Assembly (NCBI GenBank): GCA_036897095.1
Contig: JAYMSP010002073.1
Coordinates: forward strand, 1 to 26,547
Reading direction: 5' to 3'
DNA from: Plantago elongata
Taxonomy: Eukaryota; Streptophyta; Magnoliopsida; Lamiales; Plantaginaceae
Length of the DNA stretch: 26,547 nt
Under the pieces are notes generated by a model. The model was not told the origin of the DNA. It ran no database searches and saw nothing but the letters and a program-made list of their open reading frames with translations. Both the position numbers and the translations under genes were made by a program. Below are positions 1-9,642 of this stretch, one piece after another. Position 1 is the first letter of the stretch. Each line of letters starts with the position of its first letter.

Positions 1-530
1 TGTGGTGGAGCACGTTTCCCATCCGAGTTGGCGTCCGATTAAGCAGTCCAAGTGGTGGAGGAATGGAATTGATCGGCCATGTGAGCAGCTTGCTACTGTA
101 TTTTTCTCCCCTTTTCCGTTTTGGGGCTGTTGAAGAAGAAGGTGGATGGGAAATGACGATTCTGCCCCTGGCTGCTGAAGGAGGAGTTTTAACAATTAAG
201 GGCAATCTGGTCTTTTCTTACTTATTTATCTAACTCGTTCTGGCTACTAGACGACTCGTAATTAAATTCCGAAAAAATATCAAACCAATTCCCGGACATT
301 TGTGGAGTTATTTTCGAGGTGTCGGTAAAATAAAATAATTATTTTATAAAATAATATTATATTATTATTTTATTCGGTACGTTTAATAATTCGATTTTAA
401 CGTCGAATCTGCTCGACATTAAAATACAAAATTTACGCTAAATTATCTGCAAAAATTTTCGACTCGTATGAAATGGAAAAATTAATATTTTATTCAGTTT
501 AAAAGTCGAAAAAAAATTCACGGAACTTAC
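1..530. other. AT-rich DNA, no gene recognised
   Basis: The first 200 bases are of mixed composition and the rest is strongly AT-rich, with A/T palindromes near 330-375. All frames are broken by stops and I recognise no protein motif, promoter or RNA gene. It could be the remains of an LTR or other repeat, but no terminus is visible. Confidence 0.5.
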
Positions 531-666
531 AATAGTCTTTTCAAACTTTTGTTGATAAACACTATTTCTCAAAAACTGGATGGTTTCTGATATTTAATTC
601 AGAGAGCGGAAGACTTTATGATAGATAAACAAGTTTTGTGCTTTGCAGTAATAATGTGTGAGTGTT

Positions 667-713
667 TGTGTGTGTGTGTGTGTGTGTGAGTGTGTGTGTG
701 TGTGTGTGTGTGT
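667..713. repeat. (TG)n microsatellite inside LTR copy 3
   Basis: An almost pure TG run interrupted once by GAG. It is the complement of the CA run found at the same place in the two other LTR copies, so it is an ancestral part of the LTR that has grown or shrunk in each copy. It also explains the threonine-histidine-rich spurious reading frame here. Confidence 0.95.
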
Positions 714-1060
714 TATACTTTGAAAGATAAATATGAATAAGTAAATAACACATAAAGTATAGTGGTATGTGGAGGTGGCATAATCCTCTAACTAATCCAA
801 TGCGTCCTTTATGAGACCTGGAATTCACTAGAGCATATAATTGAGTTCTCCTTACAATAATCCTATTCTATGTTCCCTACAAACAAATGGTTCCCAACCA
901 AATGTTCCCCCTGAGTTGTTTCCTAGTTCCTCGAGCCAAGTACTTCATGTACTCAAGATAACCTTGGAGCTATTTCTTGATTTCCCAAATCAAGTACTTC
1001 ATATACTCCACGCTTTGATGTGTTGGTTATGAGTTAATTTGTCAGGAAAGCTTCTCGTAT

Positions 1061-1252
1061 AACTTTTCGGTTATATTTTCAGAGAGCTTTGGAGATATAG
1101 AACTACTCGATACACTTATTCAATAACTTTTCGGTTATATTTTCAGAGAGCTTTGGAGATATACAACTACTCGATACACTTATTCAATAACTTTTCGGTT
1201 ATATTTTCAGAGAGCTTTGGAGATATAGAACTACTCGATACACTTATTCAAT
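1061..1252. repeat. Three tandem 64-bp units in LTR copy 3
   Basis: Units at 1061-1124, 1125-1188 and 1189-1252 each start AACTTTTCGGTTATATTTTC. The only difference I see is one base in the middle unit (ATACAAC against ATAGAAC). The other two LTR copies have this segment once, so the expansion occurred in this copy after insertion and is recent. Confidence 0.95.
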
Positions 1253-1531
1253 GTATGGTAGCTTCTCTTTTACTGACCATGTAATTCGTATACGTTTTGG
1301 TGAATGAGCTTCAAAAAGTATCTGAAAGTTCAATTCTTCACGAATAACAATCTCTTGTTATAGGTCAAAACACTTAGAACTACTAGTGATTCTTAGAGCT
1401 TTTTAGTCGCAACAATAAGCTTGGATAATGGTAGTGAGATGCTTGAGATTATACTTGCTTGATAGTAAATATGAGCATAGTTCGTGTGTGTATTTCTCAG
1501 CTTCTAAGTGGTGATATTTATAGATGAATAT

Positions 1532-1929
1532 TAGAGATCGTACTTAATTTGCCAACTTTGATAAGTTTGTGGACTAAAAATCTTAAAACATACAAAGTGG
1601 TGATTACATGTCAAATGATCATATAGTTTTGAATTAAATGTGTTATTCTCCCCATAAAATACGGATAATTAAGAGACGAGCAAGAAGACGACGACTCCAC
1701 TATCCGTCGTTAAATTCATAACGACGGATTTGGTGCTCTTTAGAGACGGTTAATTTAATAAGGACATTTCTTAAAGTGTGCGGTTCATTCTATGTATCAC
1801 TTCTCGTCCACATCCATGGTCAAACTCACACATGTTCGTGTCTAGATTATTGATTCCTATATAAAATTTTGAATTACAAGATGGCCACACATATTTTGAA
1901 GAGACATGTGATTCCTAAATTGTATTTTC
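1532..1929. other. Gene-free stretch with DNA-transposon-like relic
   Basis: No reading frame of note. Around 1680-1790 the sequence has a strong hairpin and ends in TTCTTAAAGTG, which on the other strand reads CACTTTAAGAA. Plant CACTA elements often carry ACGACGG/CCGTCGT subterminal repeats and ends like CACTACAAGAA, so this may be one end of such an element. No partner terminus was found, so the assignment is tentative. Confidence 0.35.
1702..1729. repeat. Perfect 10-bp inverted repeat
   Basis: ATCCGTCGTT at 1702-1711 pairs perfectly with AACGACGGAT at 1720-1729 across an 8-base loop. The motif resembles subterminal inverted repeats of CACTA-type DNA transposons (inference from memory of such elements). 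Confidence 0.8.
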
Positions 1930-2735
1930 CAGATGCAATTCCACATGAATCACGATGAGATAGAAAATATAATATTCTTACCATATTCCATAACAAAACA
2001 GACATCATTATATTAATTTGATTTTCTTCGCATCACAATTTCAGAATCAAATCATGCACGCACGTTTCTTATCACACCGTCCAACATTGGTCTTGTCATC
2101 TTCATTCATAATATTTGGAGATATCTGAATGTGGCTCGGCAAATCATACCATATATCTGTCAATTATTAATGTTTGTGCTAAAGTAATACTATGCGGTGT
2201 AAAAGAAAACTTTAATAAGTGAGATCAATTATGTGACATCTCTTTACTAGATATAGCCGAGCTCCATGTCCATTGAAATGCATGGGGAACTCACAGTAGA
2301 ACCGAGTAGGATATATGGACATATGGTTTATCATTCTACTCGGTTATGCAAAAGGTTATATACTGTATTGAAAATTTGAAATTGGACTTTTAAACGGTTA
2401 TTTATACTGATATCATTCGAGATAACGAAATGTAATTCAGTTGGTAAGACCTTCTCCTTCAATTAAAATGTTGGGAATTTAAGTCACTTTTAAAAATTTT
2501 AAAATAAAGAATAAAAAATTAATCATCCCGGTTTAAATTACTTGCGCAGGTCAGACACGAGTTTTAGGAAAAAAGTAAAATAATAGGAGATTTGAAAATA
2601 AATTAGGAAAGAGAATAAATAAAGTAGCAGAAATAATGAATGAAGTGTGTCACTAGTATAGCTACTGGATCAGAGAGTTTTTGTGGTGCTAGTCATCACC
2701 GTCGTCGTATTGGACGTGTTCAAACACTATTCAAT
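1930..2735. repeat. Dispersed 800-bp repeat, block A
   Basis: This stretch is nearly colinear with 8009-8803, in the same orientation, from CCAGATGCAATTCCACATGA through CGTCGTCGTATTGGACGTG, with scattered substitutions and small indels. It encodes no obvious protein. Near 2421-2490 it has a tRNA-like segment, and at 2300-2345 a perfect 10-bp inverted repeat (AACCGAGTAG with CTACTCGGTT). Block A continues to about 2830 with sequence that is also seen, diverged, at 21965-22115 but is absent from block B. It is best read as a non-autonomous transposon or segmental repeat; its family is unknown to me. Confidence 0.85.
2421..2490 (+). repeat. tRNA-like (SINE-type) segment in block A
   Basis: The segment holds TAATTCAGTTGGTAAGAC, which resembles a pol III box A with its D-arm, and about 30 bases further on GTTGGGAATTTAAGTC, which resembles a decayed box B and T-arm. 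The order and spacing fit a tRNA-derived SINE head. It is too diverged to be a tRNA gene: no acceptor stem or clear anticodon arm is preserved. Confidence 0.45.
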
Positions 2736-2832
2736 ACCGCCCTTTGAATCGTGAGACTTGATGAATGCGTATACCAAATTAATACGTACATAAGTGCGGA
2801 CTTCAGTAAAACAGACACTTTCGACACTATTC

Positions 2833-4218
2833 AAAAAGGTCACTAGTACTCCTAGCTAGTTCACTTGAACATTGTAAAAGAGGAAATCACTTAATATGTT
2901 AGTCTAGTAAATCTTGTATTAGAATTATTTGGCCTCTGATTGTAATTTTGTATTTTAGAGAAGGCCTTGAAGAAGGATCCTAGCAATGGATTTTAATCGA
3001 AGATTGAAGATTGAAGATTGAAGATTGCACAAGGTTTATAAAGACTAAAGGTTTAAGTTTCCTCAGATAGACTATGGTCAGAGATCATTTTGTACATTGT
3101 ATTATTTGCACAAAACATGTCTCTAAACATATGACAACATTAAGTATTGGAGCATGCTAACTCTCTGAGAGCCTCATGTGTCTGTTGAGACTACAGGACA
3201 ATAAATAGTACATTGCATTACTTACACCGGCTGAAATATCGCTATGTGTATAAGTTCTCTCTAAAAAATGAGAAAGCGACTTCAGAGTACTTATTTCGAG
3301 ATATAAATGGATTGAATTTAGAGTATGTCTAACGAATACTATTCAAACGACTCTCAAATTCATCATTATATATCACCACTTAGAAGCTGAGAAATATACA
3401 CACAAGCTACGCTCATATCAATTTTCAAGGAAGTATTCTCTCAAGCATCTCACTACTATTCTCCAAGCTTTCTGTTGCAACCAAAGCTCGAAGAATCACT
3501 AGTAGTTCTAAGTGTCCTGAACCTATAACAAGAGATTGTTATTCGTGAAAGAGTTCAACTCTCAGATACCTTTCTGAAACTCATTCTCCATAACGGGTAC
3601 CAATTACTTGGGTCAGCAAAAGAGAAGCTACCATACATTAAACAAGTGTATCAAGTAGTTCTATCTCTTCAAAGCCTGTAAACATAATTGAAAAGTTATA
3701 CGAGAAGCTTTCCTCACAATCAAATTTATAACCAACACCATCAAGGCATGGAGTGCAGGAAGTACTTGATTTGGGAATCAAGGAACAATTCCAAGGTTAT
3801 CTTGAGTACATGAAGTACTTGGCTGGAGGAGCTAGGGAACAACTCAGGGGGAACATTTTGTTGGGAACCATTTGTTTGTAGGGATCTTAGAATAGGATTA
3901 TTGTAAGGAGAACTCAATTATCTGTTCTACTGAATTCTCAGAAAGGCCGAAGTGGATAGTTGGAGGATTACGCCACCTCCATATACCACTATATTTGCTG
4001 TGTTATTTACTTACTTATATTTATCTTTGAAGCATCACACACACACACACACACTGCAAAGCACAAACTCATTTATCTATCACAAAGTCTTCTACTCTCT
4101 GAATTTAAGTATTTGAAAGCCCTCAAGTTTATGAGAAATAGTATCTATCGAAAAATGTTTGAGAAGACTATGCCCCCCACCCCCTAAGTCTTCTACTTTG
4201 TCGTTATCTGGACCAGCA
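2833..4218 (+). mobile_element. LTR, family copy 1 (5'-truncated)
   Basis: From about 2833 (AGTTCACTTGAACATTG) to 4218 (TATCTGGACCAGCA) this matches copy 2 at 13550-14944 in order and orientation. The first 65 or so bases of the LTR are missing, and the homology starts at the junction with the block A tail. Inside are a 7-bp repeat (GAAGATT, four times, about 2999-3026), a CA run, a decayed TATA (near 3366) and the C-rich 3' end near 4173-4184. No primer-binding site or gag follows 4218, so it is a solitary or truncated LTR. The C-rich end with a short tail before CA recalls SIRE-type Copia LTRs (weak inference). Confidence 0.85.
4036..4056. repeat. (CA)n microsatellite in LTR copy 1
   Basis: A pure CA run of about 10 repeats at the same LTR position as the runs in copies 2 and 3. 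Confidence 0.95.
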
Positions 4219-5640
4219 GACAAAAGAGTCCGAATTGATTGTCGTTCATTCTGAAATCATAGGGAGAGACAACAATCCCATTTGGCAAAGTGAAGTTCCC
4301 ACCAACTGGAGTTCCGTGTGTTCCTGTCGGAGAAACTGGAGCCTGCTAAGTTTGCATTTGATTAGCCGGAGGTGTTTCTCCTGTTGAGGTCGTACCACAA
4401 TGTCCTTCACTAGGTCAAAGTGTGACTATCCTTGTGGAACTCTGTGCGGCTTGAGTCCTTCTTGTCGGAGGTCTACCTCGAGGTTTCCGAACCGGGTCCG
4501 AACTGAAGCAGTGGCAGTACCGCTGATTTCCATGGTCTGGCCATATCTTTTCGGAAAGCATGATGACTTTTTGTCGGAGACCCACAGACGGCCAAAAGTG
4601 TTAAGAAATTGCCCCCAACCCAAGGATAGGTCCGGTACACAGTCGTAATGTTCAATTTAACTAAGTCTCCTTAACTAGTCTCCAAATATTCCAAGGTAAA
4701 TTCTTCATGTTCTTATTGATCCGGTAGATAGCTTCGGGGGGGGGGGGGGGGGGGGGGGTAGGAGCGGTGTTTGAACCTTAAAATCTGGTTTGCCTAGGAT
4801 CTAATCGGATATGAGACTTTACTCAAGAGTGATGAAGGTCAACTCTGTAAATAAGTATAAAAGTAGTTTTATGAAGGCATGACTTATCATTATCATGGGG
4901 ATGTATGCACTATTTATATATCTCGTCCTCTTTGTGATAAGGCTAACTAGATTGTGTCAATTGGAGGGCTAAAATTGAGCCAACAAGGCTTATAGGATCA
5001 TAACCCATTTCCCTTTTGGGATTTTAAGGGCAAATAAATCATTTTGTGGGAGATTGAAAGAAACTAGTAGCTCTCTTGATCAACATAGAATCCACGAAAA
5101 ATGACCCGAGTGAAGACTTCTGAGGCTAACATATCTCGCTCCAAATAACTTATTATGGTCTTAACCACTTGGTTTCCTTTTGGTTCGGATTGAAAGGTTC
5201 ATATATGATTTGGGTCGGACCTACCTATCTTCGGAGTAGACATTTGGTCAGGGTCCTTCTTTTGTCATAGTATTTTTTATGTCTTGGCCTATCTTGATCC
5301 TGGGTGGCCATAGGGTCGGACCTTTGGATCGGACCTTCCTGGCCTAGACCTTATAATACCGTGATGTCTTAGGATTCGTTCCTGAGGCATCAAATAACAT
5401 ATTTGACATATTTCCGTATTAACATTTATGTCACTAATTTTCTTCCATGAAGGACAGAGCTTTTGACTTTTTGATTAAAACATAATTGATTTTTGAAAGT
5501 TGTCTTGTTCTGATATTATTGAAATGTGAGGGACTTTCTTGTTAATAGAATGTTTGTTTGGGGATTTGGTGTAATTTTCCGTATAAGAAAGTTCATTTGA
5601 GAGAAAATGATACAAAATACTCGACCTGAACTGTAAATAT
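4219..5640. other. No gene recognised; repeat-like DNA
   Basis: Overlapping open frames of 60-82 codons at 4400-4655 on both strands show no domain I recognise and are probably relic transposon sequence. Several GTCGGAG and GGTCGGACC motifs are scattered from 4328 to 5330. The stretch 5400-5640 is AT-rich 3' flank of the decarboxylase gene. No transposon terminus, RNA gene or promoter could be supported. Confidence 0.5.
4736..4758. repeat. Run of 23 G
   Basis: An uninterrupted G homopolymer in otherwise ordinary AT-rich DNA. Its length could be affected by sequencing or assembly error. Confidence 0.9.
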
Positions 5641-5693
5641 GTAATGTGTGGGATTATTCATTATTGACATCAAATTCGTGCCTCCAGTAGAGG

Positions 5694-5699
5694 TTTATT
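5694..5699 (-). promoter_or_regulatory. Candidate poly(A) signal of the decarboxylase gene
   Basis: TTTATT on the plus strand reads AATAAA on the minus strand, about 45 bases after the stop codon. Plant signals are loose, so other nearby A-rich sites could serve as well. Confidence 0.45.
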
Positions 5700-5743
5700 T
5701 CATTCTAGTTCTAGAAGACAAATCATGCAACATTTATATTTCC

Positions 5744-7759
5744 CTACACGTTCAGTGGAGAAAGTTTTTCCTCTTCAATAGCATCAGAGTCATTGACAGT
5801 TTCCAGCTTTTCATCACTTGTGTAGTATTCATTGTTAATAATGTCCAGGTACGGCAATGTATTGAATGAACATGCAACTGCATTCCCAAGTGCAATGCTG
5901 CAATAACTATCACCTGCTATCTCCTCAATCCGATGCTTGATCGCCTCGAACATGTGTGCGGGCTCGTGGTGCATCATCTGAAGCACATCAGCACACGAAT
6001 TCCCACGAATTGTTTTCGTCACTACAAATCCGTGAGGCGATTCATCACATTGTTTAACACACACTAAGCTCGGGCTGCCGTACAGGTTGTGAAAGCCTCC
6101 TAGTGCCTCCTGATATGCCCCTGCAAGGAACACACCCAGGTGGTATTTTTCTTTGTTCACTACTTCATGTAGACACAAGCTCGATTCGCCACCGATAAAC
6201 TTGTTGATTATGCCATCGCTGTCACATGTTAGGTCGGATAGGATACCCTGAACCGTTGGCTTTCTCTCAAGCCTATGGATTGGAATAATTGGAAACAACT
6301 GGCCAATGGCCCAGAAATCAGGCAGTGAGGTGAAAATCGAGAGATTGATGTCGTAGGTACGAATGTTGGAACAATCACCGTTCAAACTGGAAACAAGTTC
6401 ACAAAGGCCATCAACTGCTCCAAGCTGTTCCATTGATAATGACCCTTGTTTGAACAGATCAACACATCTATGTTTCACCTGATCCACATAAGTAACCAGA
6501 AAGGAACCATCACCATCGATCAGGGTATTTATTTCAGGCGGCAACACATTTAGAACATGTTGAAGTGAAAGATTGTTGTTTGCTGGTGGAATTGCGGAAG
6601 AAGCTTCGAACACTAATACCGAATGGTGTGAAACAATGGCACGGCCGCTTTCGCTGCTGAGTATTGGATGCATTACACCATTTCGGTTACAAACTAGCCC
6701 AACAGTCTCAACAACAGCAGAAGCATACTCTTCAATGCTATAAGCAACTGACATATCCGAATCTTGAGACCTTGATCCGTCGTAATCAATTCCTAGGCCT
6801 CCACCAATGTCGATCACTTTCATGTTTGTGGCCCCAAGGCGTACTAGTTCGCAGTAAATCTGCGCAGCCTCAGTGACACCATCGGATAGTATGGAAGTTG
6901 AAGGAATCTGAGAACCGATATGGAAATGCAAGAATTGGAGGCAATCCACCATACCATATCGCTTTAATTTCTTGATTACTCTGAGAATTTGCGACGTCGT
7001 CAGGCCAAATTTGCCTTTCTCACCAGAGGTTGAACCAAAATGTCCGTTGTGCTTAGTCCTCAACTTGGCCCGTAAACCAATCACCGGTTGAGGAGAACCA
7101 AGTTTCTTGCTGACTCGCATCACCATGTCAAGTTCCTCCTCTTGCTCAAGCACGATTACAACATTGAGATGCAGCTTCTTCGCAAGTAAGGCAAGAGATA
7201 CGTAATCAGCATCTTTAAACCCGTTGCACACCAAGAACGCCTCAGGTCTTGTACCATGCTTGCAAAGGCAGCTCATGGCAAGGAGAAGCTCGGGTTTGGA
7301 ACCCACTTCAAGCCCAAATCCGAACCTTACAATATCTTCCACGACGAACCTGTCATGATTGCATTTCACAGGATAAATCCCCTGGTAATAATTTCGGTAG
7401 CCCTTGGACTGAATCGCCAAATCAAAAGATGCCTGCAATGACCCCAAACGGTCATTCAGCACGTCTGGAAAACGGAGAATGAGCGGCGCATTCAGCTTAA
7501 GTGCATCATTAGCATTGCTAACAACATTGACAAGATCAATCTCCTGGTGGGGCAGGGTGTTATCTCCATGAGGGCGAACGGAAACATTGCCATTCGAATT
7601 GATAGAGAAGTACGGTGCACCCCAACTGTCGACCTTGTACAGCATACTGGAATGAGCCGGTGACCAACAAGACGTGACTGTTAGCGGTTTTACAACGGAG
7701 TACGGACGCCGAACGGAGAAAGAGGAGTAAATGCAGCGAGCAAGGGAAGCTGCAGGCAT
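5744..7759 (-). CDS. ADC: Arginine decarboxylase, plant biosynthetic type
   Basis: A PLP-dependent enzyme of fold type III (alanine racemase-like barrel plus beta domain) that decarboxylates L-arginine to agmatine, the first step of the plant agmatine route to putrescine. The 671-codon frame is uninterrupted, and lack of introns is usual for plant ADC genes. Visible motifs: WGAPYFS and VRPHG near 46-64; YPVKCN with PLP lysine K132; [11 protein letters not shown] at 149-160; HFHIGSQIP at 278-286; phosphate-binding [10 protein letters not shown] at 319-328; SESGRA at 369-374; TCDSDG with catalytic Cys512; GAYQEALGG at 547-555; SCADVL at 588-593. The start follows the family's usual MPA-type beginning. 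Plant ADCs are commonly about 700-730 residues; this one is slightly short, seems to lack about four residues before GFGLEVG (148-154), and reads DSDGI where DSDGK is usual. It may be a diverged paralog but looks functional. Many family members are plastid-associated; localisation cannot be read safely here. Confidence 0.96.
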   Translation of the reverse strand: MPAASLARCIYSSFSVRRPYSVVKPLTVTSCWSPAHSSMLYKVDSWGAPYFSINSNGNVSVRPHGDNTLPHQEIDLVNVVSNANDALKLNAPLILRFPDVLNDRLGSLQASFDLAIQSKGYRNYYQGIYPVKCNHDRFVVEDIVRFGFGLEVGSKPELLLAMSCLCKHGTRPEAFLVCNGFKDADYVSLALLAKKLHLNVVIVLEQEEELDMVMRVSKKLGSPQPVIGLRAKLRTKHNGHFGSTSGEKGKFGLTTSQILRVIKKLKRYGMVDCLQFLHFHIGSQIPSTSILSDGVTEAAQIYCELVRLGATNMKVIDIGGGLGIDYDGSRSQDSDMSVAYSIEEYASAVVETVGLVCNRNGVMHPILSSESGRAIVSHHSVLVFEASSAIPPANNNLSLQHVLNVLPPEINTLIDGDGSFLVTYVDQVKHRCVDLFKQGSLSMEQLGAVDGLCELVSSLNGDCSNIRTYDINLSIFTSLPDFWAIGQLFPIIPIHRLERKPTVQGILSDLTCDSDGIINKFIGGESSLCLHEVVNKEKYHLGVFLAGAYQEALGGFHNLYGSPSLVCVKQCDESPHGFVVTKTIRGNSCADVLQMMHHEPAHMFEAIKHRIEEIAGDSYCSIALGNAVACSFNTLPYLDIINNEYYTSDEKLETVNDSDAIEEEKLSPLNV

Positions 7760-7864
7760 AGTGGTTTATTTATTGTTAATGATATGATTGTGTATTACTA
7801 GTAGTTATTATTGGAACAAAGGATTTTCTTTTCATTCATATATTTGCCATGTGTACATTAAGAG

Positions 7865-7872
7865 TTTATATA
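7865..7872 (-). promoter_or_regulatory. Candidate TATA box of the decarboxylase gene
   Basis: TATATAAA on the minus strand, about 105 bases upstream of the start codon, which would place transcription start near 7835 and give a leader of roughly 75 bases. That is short compared with the long leaders reported for some plant ADC genes, so a more distal start is possible. Confidence 0.5.
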
Positions 7873-8008
7873 GGAATGGTGATTCAAAAAAGAGTACAGG
7901 TCTGATTGAGAACCACACACTCACACAGCAAACAAGGACATTTCACCAACTTATGCATGGAACTGGAAGCTCGTGGCAGCACAGTTAGAAACTGATAGTT
8001 AGTATTGT

Positions 8009-8803
8009 CCAGATGCAATTCCACATGAATCACGATGAGATAGAAAATATAATATTCTTAAAAAAACAAACATCATTAGATTAATTTGATTTTCTTCGCA
8101 TCACAATTTCAGAATCAAATCATGCACAAACATTTCTTATCACACTGTCCAACATTGGTCTTGTCATCTTCATTTATAATATTTGGAGAAATCCAATATG
8201 TGGCTCCACAATTCATACCATATATCTGTCAATTATTAATGTTTGTGCTAAAGTAATACTATGCGGTGTAAAAAAGAACTGTAATAAGTGAGATCAATTA
8301 TGTGACATCTCTTTACTAGATATAGCCGAGCTCCATGTCCATTGAAATGCATGGGGAACTCACCGTAGAACCGAGTAGGATATATGGACATATGGTTTAT
8401 CATTCTAATCGGTTATCCAAAAGGTTATATACTCTATTGAAAATTTGAAATTGCACTTTTAAATGGTTCTTTATACTGATCATCCGAGATAACGAAATGT
8501 AATTCAGTTGATAATACCTTCTCCTTCAATTAAAAGGTTGGAAATTTAAGTCACTCTTAAAATTTTTAAAATAAAGAATAAAATATTAATCGTCCCAGTT
8601 TAAATTACTTGCGCAGGTCAGACACGAGTTTTAGGAAAAAAGTAAAATAGTAGAAGATTTGAAAATAAATTAGGAAAGAGAATAAATAAAGTAGCAGAAA
8701 TAATGAATGAAGTGTCACTAGTATAGCTACTGGGTTAGAGAGTTTTTTGTGGTGATAGTCATCACCGTCGTCGTATTGGACGTGTTCAAATAATATTCAA
8801 TAT
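8009..8803. repeat. Dispersed 800-bp repeat, block B (upstream of ADC)
   Basis: Second copy of the block at 1930-2735, in the same orientation. It begins about 250 bases upstream of the ADC start codon, so it forms the distal promoter region of that gene. Shared landmarks are the CAGATGCAATTCC start, the GCCGAGCTCCATGTCC segment, the tRNA-like part at 8484-8555 and the end near GGACGTGTTCAAA. Compared with block A it lacks CCATATTCCATAAC-like sequence near 8060, and the inverted repeat here has one mismatch (CTAATCGGTT). Confidence 0.85.
8484..8555 (+). repeat. tRNA-like (SINE-type) segment in block B
   Basis: Matches the segment at 2421-2490. The box B-like part AGGTTGGAAATTTAAGTC is slightly closer to the canonical GGTTCGAATCC than in block A, while the box A-like part (AATTCAGTTGATAA) is further away. 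It is a relic and not a functional tRNA gene. Confidence 0.4.
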
Positions 8804-9642
8804 CGGGGTGGTTTTTCTTTGGTAGAAAGTTATTTTTGGTCTCAAAGTATGGGGTCTGGCACGTGCAATATAACGTTTGCACTCGCTGGTAAATTTAGTC
8901 ATCTATTTCATTAATTTCCGGCGATTTTAATCTTTTGGATGGAAAATCGACCATTGACCATGTTGACTGCTGAGGTGTCAACATGATCAAACACTCTCTT
9001 TCAATTTGGACTTTCACCTAGATGTCACCTAATACTAGAAAAATATAAAAACTAAAATGTGATTTTAATTCAAAAAACAAAATAGAGAGAGTAAATAGTA
9101 AAACAAAACTCAATGAGAATTACAATAAAAAACGAGAAAACGGTCAATAAAAATAGTTTCTTCAACTCTAATGGGTATATAATCGACCGTTTTCTCGTTT
9201 TTTTTATGATAATTGTAGTTGAGTTTTATTTTTTTTGAATTAAAATCAGATTTTCAATTTTTATTTGTTTCGAGTATTAGGTGACATCTAGGTGGAAGTC
9301 CAAATTGAGAGGGTGTATTTGACCATGTTGACATTTCAACGGTCAACATGATCAATGGTCGATTTTTCAACCAAAATACTAAAATTGCCGGAAATCATGA
9401 AATAGAGGACTAAAAATTACCGGTGAGAGCAAACTTTTTACTGCGCGTGCCAGACCCCCCAAACTTTGGGATCAAAAATGCCTTTCTCCCTTTTTCTTTT
9501 GCATCATGTACTCTTTGGTTTAGGGTGGTCTTTTGAGGTCCATTGTGCAATTGTCTGAGTTTTTTACACTTGTTGTATTACTCGAGCATGTACGCTGTTG
9601 GTGTTCCGCTTCTTATTAATATGTTTTTTCTTCTTAAAAAAA
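8804..9642 (+). mobile_element. Probable LINE 3' tail, split by a foldback element
   Basis: If the insert at 8821-9490 and one copy of its target duplication are removed, 8804-8820 joins 9500-9642. The joined sequence runs through ACTTGTTGTATTACTCGAGC, TTATTAATATGTTTTTTCTTC and a terminal A7 (9636-9642). This layout resembles the end of the coding region and 3' tail of 5'-truncated plant L1-type LINEs. The identification rests on memory of such tails and is not certain; it does not match the tail of the LINE at 17385. Confidence 0.4.
8821..9490. mobile_element. Mutator-like foldback MITE with 9-bp target duplication
   Basis: A 670-bp element made almost wholly of two inverted arms, about 8821-9145 and 9185-9490, around a 39-base loop. 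The ends are GGTAGAAAGTTATTTTTG on the left and, complemented, GGGAGAAAGGCATTTTTG on the right. It is flanked by a perfect 9-bp direct repeat, TTTTTCTTT, at 8812-8820 and 9491-9499. Long terminal inverted repeats starting with G and a 9-bp duplication are the signature of the Mutator superfamily. No transposase is encoded, so it is non-autonomous. The arms show many mismatches, so it is not very young. Transcripts could form a long hairpin and feed small RNAs. Confidence 0.9.

Larger units (their letters stand above)
531..1531 (-). mobile_element. Partial LTR, family copy 3 (reverse)
   Basis: Read on the minus strand, this stretch follows the same order of sequence as the LTR copies at 2833-4218 and 13485-14944: a TATA box, the AGAAGCTGAGAAAT segment, the stretch with repeated AAGTACTT motifs, a CA microsatellite and the TTTATCTATC segment. 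It begins at the family's TATA box (TATAAATA, complement of 1515-1522) and stops before the C-rich 3' end, so both ends are missing. It has no coding capacity. It carries a private 64-bp triplication. The match is clear by eye; I could not compute the percent identity. Confidence 0.85.

Noticed and set aside
616..828. 70-codon minus-strand reading frame rich in Thr-His
   Set aside because: It is produced by the TG/CA microsatellite inside an LTR.
2421..2490. Functional tRNA gene
   Set aside because: Box A- and B-like motifs are present but the acceptor stem and anticodon arm are not preserved in either copy.
4400..4655. Overlapping 60-82 codon frames on both strands
   Set aside because: No recognisable domain, no promoter or splice context; probable relic repeat sequence.
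6664..7482. Plus-strand open frames within the ADC gene
   Set aside because: They are shadows of the ADC coding sequence on the opposite strand.
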